Assembly (NCBI GenBank): GCA_027069645.1
Contig: JALXEI010000038.1
Span: forward strand, 1-8,302
Length of the DNA stretch: 8,302 nucleotides
Direction: 5' to 3'
Origin: Hyphomicrobiales bacterium
Lineage (GTDB): Bacteria > Pseudomonadota > Alphaproteobacteria > Rhizobiales > JAKIUO01
In this document: positions 1 to 4,364 of the stretch, one piece after another
How the letters are laid out: the number at the start of each line of letters is the position of its first letter
How positions within the stretch are numbered: the stretch's first letter is position 1
Position numbers and translations under genes: made by a program
The notes under the pieces: model-generated
Database searches by the model: none
Told to the model about the DNA's origin: nothing
What the model saw: the letters and a program-made list of their open reading frames with translations, nothing else

Positions 1-975
1 TCTTTTGCGTTGTTTTGATCTTTTTTTTTTGCGACGCAGCTTTTTACGATGAGAGCGTGCCACCCGACGTCGTGGCCGACAAACAACAGAGCGCATATTC
101 CCCGGTTTCGCATCCTTGTCATCACTCGCGGGGTAGCTGGCGAGATTTAGATTTTTGTTTGCCCCGGCAAGCAGCATTTTCCAGTCGTAATATTTAAAAC
201 CGTAATCCAGCAGCGCCGCCGTTCTCTCTGCCCGGGCATTGCCGCTTCTGGCCCCCAGCACAATGGCGATCAGACGGTGACCATCACGTGTTGCACTGGC
301 GACAATGTTGTACCCTGAAGCGCAGACAAATCCCGTTTTCATGCCATCGGCACCGGCAAAGGTCCGCAACAGGGAATTGTAGGAATGCAGACGACGGCGG
401 CCAATATTCATGTAATAGCGTGAAAAGCGATTGCGATGCTCGGGAAAGTCCTTCCATACCGCCCGCGCCAGAATGGCAAGATCACGCGCCGTCGAGATAT
501 GTTCGACATTGTGCAGGCCATTGGGATTGACAAAACGGGTATGCTTCATGCCCAGTTGCCGGGCCTTGCGGTTCATGCGCGCCGCAAAGCCCTCGACTGT
601 TCCATCTATCTTTTCGGCCAGCATTACTGCAACGTCATTGGCCGATTTGATGATCAGCGATTGCAGAGCCAGCTCAATCGACATGCCGATACCGACCGGA
701 TAGCCAATCTTGCTCGGCGGTTCCTTGATGGAGCGCTCGGACTGCAAGACTGCATCTGTCAGCTTGAGCTTGCCATTTTTAATGGCCTCGAAAACCAGAT
801 AGGCCGTCATCAGCTTTGTGGTGGAAGCCGGGTGCCAGGGGCGGTCCGGCTCACTGGCATAGAAAACCGTACCGCTTTCGGCATCAAACAGCAATTCGGG
901 GCCGGCACTTGCCGAACGACCCGACAGAAAGGCCAACATCACCAGTAAACATGACAATCCGCGCAGATACTTCAA
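1..975 (-). CDS. D-alanyl-D-alanine carboxypeptidase (peptidase S11, PBP5/DacA-like), 3' end cut by window edge
   Basis: This is a periplasmic serine carboxypeptidase that removes the terminal D-Ala from peptidoglycan stem pentapeptides and so limits cross-linking. Counting from a TTG start at 975, 325 residues are visible with no stop before base 1. Residues 1-24 form a signal peptide (MKYLRG, a hydrophobic core, then SASA). The S11 catalytic motifs are all present: STTK at 51-54 (nucleophile S51, K54), SAN at 111-113 and KTG at 213-215. The TTG start is preferred because it gives a compact signal peptide and has AGGT about 9 bases upstream. An in-frame ATG at 1023, behind GAGGA, would add 16 residues before the same signal peptide. 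After the catalytic domain (about 25-270) the tail is extremely basic: 19 of residues 295-325 are Lys or Arg, and it includes a run of ten A bases. Peptidase family certain; exact paralog (dacA, dacC or dacF) not resolved. Confidence 0.95.
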   Translation of the reverse strand, partial: MKYLRGLSCLLVMLAFLSGRSASAGPELLFDAESGTVFYASEPDRPWHPASTTKLMTAYLVFEAIKNGKLKLTDAVLQSERSIKEPPSKIGYPVGIGMSIELALQSLIIKSANDVAVMLAEKIDGTVEGFAARMNRKARQLGMKHTRFVNPNGLHNVEHISTARDLAILARAVWKDFPEHRNRFSRYYMNIGRRRLHSYNSLLRTFAGADGMKTGFVCASGYNIVASATRDGHRLIAIVLGARSGNARAERTAALLDYGFKYYDWKMLLAGANKNLNLASYPASDDKDAKPGNMRSVVCRPRRRVARSHRKKLRRKKKRSKQRKR

Positions 976-1038
976 ATTGATATGACCTGACTGAAAACCG
1001 CAATCTCCGTTGCCAACGGACATATACCGGCTGGTTCC

Positions 1039-1236
1039 TCATAACAGCGTGATGGTTTCGACCCTATCACGACCGGTTCCCTGTTTCACCAATATATTGG
1101 CGTCCTCTGCAAAAGCCAACACAACCCGCGCCCGAAATGCCACAAAAAGCTGTCCATTCCGGCCTGCGGTGAACAGCAAGACAAAATATACAGCCACGCC
1201 CCAAAGCCCGAACACGCGCAAGGCCCAGAGAGCCAA
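1039..1236 (-). CDS. possible small membrane protein between tRNA-Leu and the carboxypeptidase gene (doubtful)
   Basis: An open frame of 65 codons runs from a TTG at 1236 to a TGA at 1039-1041, ending 15 bases before the alternative ATG (1023) of the carboxypeptidase gene. GAGAG lies 7 bases upstream of the TTG. The predicted peptide starts MALWALRVFGLWG, has one hydrophobic stretch at about residues 2-22, and ends in a polar part (AEDANILVKQGTGRDRVE). The frame stays open further upstream, but that part lies in the tRNA gene and cannot be coding. I recognise no family. The frame may be chance: the start is a rare codon inside a hairpin and the codon usage is not decisive. If real, it would be cotranscribed with the carboxypeptidase gene. 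Confidence 0.2.
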   Translation of the reverse strand: MALWALRVFGLWGVAVYFVLLFTAGRNGQLFVAFRARVVLAFAEDANILVKQGTGRDRVETITLL

Positions 1237-1250
1237 TGCCAGGCTCTCGT

Positions 1251-1272
1251 AAAATAAAACACACCATGTGTG
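1251..1272 (-). terminator. putative terminator of tRNA-Leu that overlaps the CCA end
   Basis: Directly after the tRNA acceptor on the minus strand, the bases form CACAC-ATG-GTGTG followed at once by TTTTATTTT (1259-1251). An alternative pairing is CACCA-CACA-TGGTG. In both, the 5' arm uses bases of the encoded CCA. The stem is only 5 bp, but position and T-run are right for a factor-independent terminator. Confidence 0.45.
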
Positions 1273-1357
1273 GTGCCCCTGGCCCGACTCGAACGGGCAC
1301 GTCCGTAAGGACAACAGATTTTGAATCTGTCGCGTCTACCAGTTCCGCCACAGGGGC
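1271..1357 (-). tRNA. tRNA-Leu, anticodon CAA
   Basis: The minus strand folds as a class II tRNA. The acceptor pairs GCCCCTG (1357-1351) with CAGGGGC (1281-1275), followed by discriminator A and an encoded CCA (1273-1271). The D-arm contains TGGTAGA. The anticodon arm is ACAGA-TTCAAAA-TCTGT, giving anticodon CAA, which reads UUG. The long variable arm contains GTCC-TTAC-GGAC, as expected for leucine. The T-arm is GCCCG-TTCGAGT-CGGGC. All stems pair fully. It is transcribed toward the carboxypeptidase gene. No integrase or duplicated tRNA end is seen nearby, so there is no sign that it serves as an integration site. Confidence 0.97.
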
Positions 1358-1362
1358 ATGTT

Positions 1363-1402
1363 CACAAGGAATTTGCCGAACGGTCCTTGTGGTCGGGCAA
1401 AT
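1363..1402. repeat. two interlocked inverted repeats just upstream of tRNA-Leu
   Basis: CACAAGGA (1363-1370) is complementary to TCCTTGTG (1384-1391). ATTTGCC (1371-1377) is complementary to GGCAAAT (1396-1402). The arms alternate, so as single-stranded RNA the two stems would compete or form a pseudoknot-like fold. The first stem ends 5 bases from the tRNA 5' end, so it would lie in the precursor leader if transcribed from this strand. Confidence 0.5.
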
Positions 1403-1470
1403 CCGGTCTGCAACAATGCACGAGGGTTTCATATCGCGACAGCCGGGGCGGAGCAAGAACAGAATGTCTT

Positions 1471-1500
1471 TTGCCTCATTTTTTCCTGTCGCAGCAATAT
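1471..1500 (+). promoter_or_regulatory. weak candidate promoter for the yqaA-like gene and dsbB
   Basis: TTGCCT (1471-1476), an 18-base spacer and CAATAT (1495-1500) resemble a sigma-70 promoter about 65 bases before the start codon. The -10 box overlaps the left arm of an inverted repeat, ATATCGC (1497-1503) with GCGATAT (1523-1529), which could be an operator. The match is modest. Confidence 0.25.
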
Positions 1501-1564
1501 CGCTTCACAGTTTCGCGACATTGCGATATCAGGGAGAACAATCAAATCGAACCGGGAACCTCAT

Positions 1565-2146
1565 ATGTTTCGACGCCTTTATGACTGGATGATGGAAATG
1601 GCCGAAAACCGCCGGGCTGTATGGGCGCTGTCGGCGGTGGCTTTTGCCGAAAGCTCGTTTTTCCCCCTGCCCCCCGATATTATGCTGATTCCAATGGTGC
1701 TGGCCAAACGCACCAAAGCTTTCGTCTATGCCTTGTGGGCCAGCATCTCCTCGGTGGCAGGCGGCATGGCGGGATATGCTATCGGCTATTTTCTCTATGA
1801 CACGGTTGGCAGACCACTGCTGGATTTCTACGGCTATGGCGAAAAATTCAGTTCTTTTGCCGCGCAATATAATGAATGGGGGGCCTGGATCGTGCTTATG
1901 GCCGGTCTGACCCCTTTTCCCTACAAGGTCATCACCATCGCCAGCGGTGTCACCGGGCTCGGGTTTGCAATCTTCATGGTTGCCAGTATTATTGCGCGCA
2001 GTATTCGCTTTTTTGCCGTCAGTGCCCTGCTCTACCGGTTCGGGACGCCCATACGCGACTTTATCGAAAAATATTTCGGTCTTGTTTCGCTGGCCTTTTT
2101 TATCAGCCTGATTGGCGGATATGCGCTGATTAAATGGGTGTTCTGA
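1565..2146 (+). CDS. YqaA-like DedA/VTT-family inner-membrane protein
   Basis: A 193-residue integral membrane protein of the DedA/VTT superfamily, YqaA branch. Characterised DedA proteins are linked to flipping or moving lipid carriers and to envelope homeostasis; the role of the YqaA branch is not established. The family signature FAESSFFPLPPD is at residues 27-38. A second conserved segment, GLTPFPYKVITIASG (114-128), corresponds to the re-entrant loop that carries the proline and basic residue in DedA proteins. Hydrophobic segments lie at about 19-46, 54-78, 105-118, 131-157 and 172-192. The frame is open upstream to 1358, but the ATG at 1565 is chosen because the family's N-terminus (MFRRLYDWMMEMAENRRA) begins there, with GGGAA 6 bases before it. 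dsbB follows after 46 bases on the same strand, a pairing consistent with cotranscription and a shared envelope theme. Confidence 0.9.
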   Translation: MFRRLYDWMMEMAENRRAVWALSAVAFAESSFFPLPPDIMLIPMVLAKRTKAFVYALWASISSVAGGMAGYAIGYFLYDTVGRPLLDFYGYGEKFSSFAAQYNEWGAWIVLMAGLTPFPYKVITIASGVTGLGFAIFMVASIIARSIRFFAVSALLYRFGTPIRDFIEKYFGLVSLAFFISLIGGYALIKWVF

Positions 2147-2192
2147 AAGGGCGTTCCAGGATTGCAAAGCTGACCAGGAGGAAATCAAAGAC

Positions 2193-2747
2193 ATGCGTGA
2201 CCGTTTCAACGAAAACCCCCTGGGATTTTGTGCGCTTTTGCTCTTTGCGCTTTCGGCTGCCGTGGTCATTTCGGCGCTTGGTTTCGAACATATTGGCGGT
2301 TACAAGCCCTGCCCTCTTTGCCTGATCGAGCGCAAGGCCTGGTATTTCACCCTTGGCCTGTCCCTGCCGGTCTGGCTCGGGTCAAAAGCAAAATTTGATG
2401 GCGGCTATATCGCCCTTCTGGTTATGGGACTGATCGGCCTCGGTTTTCTCTATAATGCCGGGCTGGCCGGATATCATGCCGGTGTCGAGTGGAAATGGTG
2501 GGCCGGTCCGACCTCCTGCACCGGCGATCACCTCGCTCCGCTTGGCGGCGGCCCCGGCGGGCTTTTGAGTGCCCTCAACGAGACCAAAGTCGTCCGCTGT
2601 GATATTGCGCAGTTCCGGCTGTTCGGCCTGTCCTTCTCGGGGTACAATTTTCTTTTGTCCCTGCTTGCGGCGGCCATCGCGCTTGGTGGCTGGATTATTA
2701 CGGTCCGGGGCATGCGAAACAGTTGCAAGCGCACTGGCTGCGCCTGA
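2193..2747 (+). CDS. dsbB: disulfide bond formation protein B (DsbB family)
   Basis: A 184-residue inner-membrane protein that re-oxidises the periplasmic thiol oxidase DsbA and passes electrons to quinone. The first redox pair is CPLC at residues 40-43, in the usual context YKPCPLCLIER. The second periplasmic pair is most likely C109 (PTSCTGD) and C136 (VVRCDIAQFRLFG). Four hydrophobic segments lie at about 11-30, 50-63, 72-94 and 146-171. The GYHAGVEWKWWAGPTSC and LFGLSFSGYNF segments are typical of alphaproteobacterial DsbB. AGGAGG (2176-2181) lies 11 bases upstream of the ATG. Two extra cysteines (C178, C183) sit in the short C-terminal tail. The gene follows the YqaA-like gene in an apparent operon. 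A weak hairpin (2747-2763, ACAATC-ttccg-GATTGT) overlaps the stop but has no T-run. Confidence 0.95.
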   Translation: MRDRFNENPLGFCALLLFALSAAVVISALGFEHIGGYKPCPLCLIERKAWYFTLGLSLPVWLGSKAKFDGGYIALLVMGLIGLGFLYNAGLAGYHAGVEWKWWAGPTSCTGDHLAPLGGGPGGLLSALNETKVVRCDIAQFRLFGLSFSGYNFLLSLLAAAIALGGWIITVRGMRNSCKRTGCA

Positions 2748-2881
2748 CAATCTTCCGGATTGTAACATTCCGATCGCATATATATGGCCCTGCCAGGGCT
2801 GCGGACAACCACAAGAAAATCATATTTCGTGCCCATTTTCACCATTCTGGCCTGCCTAACTGAATGTGCAGGCAACAAAGC

Positions 2882-2902
2882 GCTATCGAATATGTCGATA
2901 GC
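2882..2902. promoter_or_regulatory. 8-bp inverted repeat upstream of the small hypothetical gene
   Basis: GCTATCGA (2882-2889) and TCGATAGC (2895-2902) are perfect inverted arms around a 5-base spacer, ending 28 bases before the ATG at 2931. It could be an operator or a leader hairpin. A second inverted repeat, GCCTGC (2850-2855) with GCAGGC (2868-2873), lies just before it. No convincing promoter was found in 2748-2930. Confidence 0.45.
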
Positions 2903-2930
2903 CCATCTGTATCTGGAATGGAGAACCGCT

Positions 2931-3146
2931 ATGAATATCGAGAACCAGATCACCCCCCGCCAGTGGACAGAAGCCATCGGGCGCGCCCGCAACTATTGCA
3001 CAGCCATCGACCGCCGCGGTGGAACCCCCCTTGATGCCGTGCGCGCCTACGGGCTTTTCAAGCTGGAAAAAGATCCTTCCGACTGGGACAAGGCCGAATT
3101 GATCATCGCCCTCGCGATGTGCGCCCCCACGAATTATCCCAACTAG
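2931..3146 (+). CDS. small hypothetical cytosolic protein (71 aa)
   Basis: A small soluble protein of 71 residues with no signal peptide or membrane segment. It begins MNIENQITPRQWTEAIGRAR and ends ALAMCAPTNYPN. It looks mainly helical, with two cysteines (in ARNYCTAI and LAMCAPT) and a charged centre (LEKDPSDWDKAE). I do not recognise the family. The ATG at 2931 is chosen because GGAGAA (2920-2925) lies 5 bases before it. An open frame extends back to an ATG at 2784, but that part has no ribosome site and runs through inverted repeats. The gene is separated from dsbB by 183 bases and ends before its own terminator (3244-3285), so it is probably a single-gene unit. Coding is supported by the clean ribosome site and third-position GC bias. 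Confidence 0.7.
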   Translation: MNIENQITPRQWTEAIGRARNYCTAIDRRGGTPLDAVRAYGLFKLEKDPSDWDKAELIIALAMCAPTNYPN

Positions 3147-3243
3147 GTCATAAACTCATAAACAGGATCTGTAGCGTATCGTCATGTTTTGCATAACGCG
3201 TTGTTGTGTCGGTTGGTATAAAAAAGTATTGCGTAACACAAGG

Positions 3244-3285
3244 ATGAGGAGGTAGCGAAAACCGCTCTCTCCTCATTTCCTTTTT
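3244..3285 (+). terminator. rho-independent terminator after the small hypothetical gene
   Basis: ATGAGGAG (3244-3251) pairs with CTCCTCAT (3269-3276). Inside, AGCG (3254-3257) pairs with CGCT (3263-3266) across the loop AAAAC. The hairpin is followed by TTCCTTTTT (3277-3285). It lies about 100 bases downstream of the stop at 3146. The stretch 3147-3243 before it shows no gene; short AT-rich direct and inverted repeats are all that is visible. Confidence 0.75.
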
Positions 3286-3292
3286 CTGCGTC

Positions 3293-3543
3293 TGATGCCA
3301 AAATGCAAAAAGGATGATTCATATTTCCCGCTCTGCCTCGATGTTTCGCTTCCCGGACAAGCGCCAGCGCTGATCCGGGATCCAAGGGCAACAAGACGGG
3401 AGTGCGTTGATAAAACAAACAAAAACAACATCATATCACTTGCGACCCTGGACCCCGGCGCGGCGCTGGCGCTTGTCCGGGGAGCGGGCGTTTTCGGAAT
3501 CCGAGCAAAATAGAAAGCTCAATCATTTTGCATTTTGGCATCA
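3293..3543. repeat. palindromic extragenic repeat element with 18-bp perfect inverted ends
   Basis: TGATGCCAAAATGCAAAA (3293-3310) is the exact reverse complement of 3526-3543. Further in, CCCGGACAAGCGCCAGCGC (3352-3370) is the exact reverse complement of 3463-3481. The distances from the outer ends to these inner blocks are nearly equal (59 and 62 bases), so the whole 251 bp is one imperfect palindrome around a centre at about 3418. Flanking parts of the inner block (GATCCGGGATCC against GCGCCGGGGTCC) are also related. There is no transposase or convincing ORF. The inner block resembles the GC-rich dispersed palindromes common between alphaproteobacterial genes. It sits exactly between two terminators. 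No clear target-site duplication is visible at the ends. Confidence 0.7.
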
Positions 3544-3553
3544 TACCTTGTGC

Positions 3554-3600
3554 AAATAACTCCCGGTCCTGATTGCCTCGGGACCGGGCGTTATTTTTTC
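3554..3600. terminator. strong bidirectional terminator
   Basis: AAATAAC-t-CCCGGTCC (3554-3569) pairs with GGACCGGG-c-GTTATTT (3581-3596) around an 11-base loop: 15 pairs with one internal mismatch. On the plus strand it runs into TTATTTTTTC. On the minus strand, GGGAGTTATTTG follows the stem, giving a weaker T-tract. It lies 31 bases past the stop of the cysteine-rich gene at 3631, so its main role is probably to end that minus-strand transcript, and also to stop plus-strand readthrough. Confidence 0.85.
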
Positions 3601-3630
3601 GAATCACCTGCCGTCATCCTGGCCTTGTCA

Positions 3631-4218
3631 CTAGTTCAGGACTTTGAAGCGGCAGGGCTGTGACGTGACCGTACAGACATATTTCTTGCCGTCCTTTGTA
3701 TTCTTGCATGTGGTTTCCTTGCTGTTGGACAACAACCAGGTATCCATCTTTGGACCGTAAAAGCCACGCACTCTTTCTGCCCAGGCCTTGCGCGCCTTGT
3801 GCTTCGCCCACGCCTTCAGGCTGGCCGGTTTACCGGTGGCACTGATCTTGTAGAAGGAACAGACCTTGCCGGGACCACTGACAACAACCTTGAGCTTGCA
3901 AGGCGTCGCCTTGACCGTGCAGCGATTGCGGCCTTTTTCCCTGAAACAGCTATAGGAGGGATTCTTTGAAAACAGCCAGGCCGACCATTCACGTCCAAGT
4001 TTTCTACGCACTTTCTGACGCCAGGCATCACGCGCTTTCTTTTTGGCAAAAAGCCGTGTTCGTGCCCGGCCACCTGTTCGGGAAACCACCTTGTCCTTGC
4101 ATTCACGCTCGGGAGCAGCGACTTTTTTATCATCGGCTTTTTGCGCATTCGCCGGTAAAATACCAATGGTCAGCGCCATAGCCGCCACGGCAATCATCCC
4201 CGTCAGTTTATAAATCAT
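3631..4218 (-). CDS. secreted cysteine-rich protein with a duplicated domain (hypothetical)
   Basis: A 195-residue basic protein with a signal peptide (residues 1-25, ending LPANA before QK), so probably periplasmic or secreted. The mature part is two tandem copies of one unit, about 40-110 and 120-192. Shared positions are offset by 80, then 82: C40/C120, A62-R63/A142-R143, A65-W66/A145-W146, V70/V150, G75/G155, W81-L82/W161-L162, S84/S164, C91/C171, C100/C182, T101-V102/T183-V184, P106-C107/P188-C189 and K110/K192. Each copy thus has four conserved cysteines, probably forming two disulfides. The unit pattern is KAR-x-AW-x3-V-x4-G-x5-WL, then C-x(8 or 10)-CTV-x3-PC. GAGGG lies 8 bases before the ATG. 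I do not recognise a named family and no catalytic residues are evident. It is transcribed alone, from its own promoter. Confidence 0.85.
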   Translation of the reverse strand: MIYKLTGMIAVAAMALTIGILPANAQKADDKKVAAPERECKDKVVSRTGGRARTRLFAKKKARDAWRQKVRRKLGREWSAWLFSKNPSYSCFREKGRNRCTVKATPCKLKVVVSGPGKVCSFYKISATGKPASLKAWAKHKARKAWAERVRGFYGPKMDTWLLSNSKETTCKNTKDGKKYVCTVTSQPCRFKVLN

Positions 4219-4266
4219 TGATTATTCCCTCTCGGTTTCGTGATCAAATTCCCCCCGTAACATATC

Positions 4267-4284
4267 CTCCGAATGCGTTCGGAG
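4267..4284 (-). promoter_or_regulatory. 5'-leader hairpin of the cysteine-rich protein gene
   Basis: CTCCGAA (4284-4278 on the minus strand), loop CGCA and TTCGGAG (4273-4267) form a perfect 7-bp stem with a 4-base loop. It lies just downstream of the predicted transcription start (around 4290) and about 48 bases before the ATG. It may stabilise the mRNA 5' end or be an operator. On the minus strand it lacks a T-run, so it is not an obvious gcvPB terminator. Confidence 0.5.
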
Positions 4285-4297
4285 CCTGTATTTTATT

Positions 4298-4326
4298 AAT
4301 CTAGGGGTTTCACCAGCGGGGTTCAA
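4298..4326 (-). promoter_or_regulatory. sigma-70-like promoter for the cysteine-rich protein gene
   Basis: Reading the minus strand, TTGAAC (4326-4321), a 17-base spacer and TAGATT (4303-4298) match a housekeeping promoter at four of six positions in each box with ideal spacing. It lies between the gcvPB stop (4365) and the cysteine-rich gene, and predicts a leader of roughly 70 bases. Confidence 0.55.
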
Positions 4327-4364
4327 GCATCTGTTCCAATTCGACTTTATAACGTGTACGCTCG

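Noticed and set aside
1228..1248. Hairpin GAGAGCC-N7-GGCTCTC as a terminator
   Set aside because: The stem is perfect, but no T-run follows it on either strand.
1271..1357. tRNA-Leu as a genomic-island attachment site
   Set aside because: No integrase gene and no second copy of the tRNA 3' end in the window; both flanks are core-type genes.
1358..1564. N-terminal extension of the YqaA-like protein
   Set aside because: The extra 69 codons have no family match and run through leader repeats; homologs begin near the ATG at 1565.
1529..2269. 246-codon minus-strand open frame
   Set aside because: Antisense to the YqaA-like gene and the start of dsbB; low-complexity polar product with no ribosome site of note.
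2784..2930. N-terminal extension of the 71-residue protein
   Set aside because: The upstream ATG has no ribosome site, and the frame crosses inverted repeats; the ATG at 2931 has GGAGAA at good spacing.
3182..3513. Short open frames on both strands in the intergenic region
   Set aside because: They overlap the terminator hairpin and the palindromic repeat and resemble no protein.
3147..3630. CRISPR array or small phage remnant
   Set aside because: Repeats are inverted pairs, not regularly spaced direct repeats, and no phage or Cas-like coding is present.
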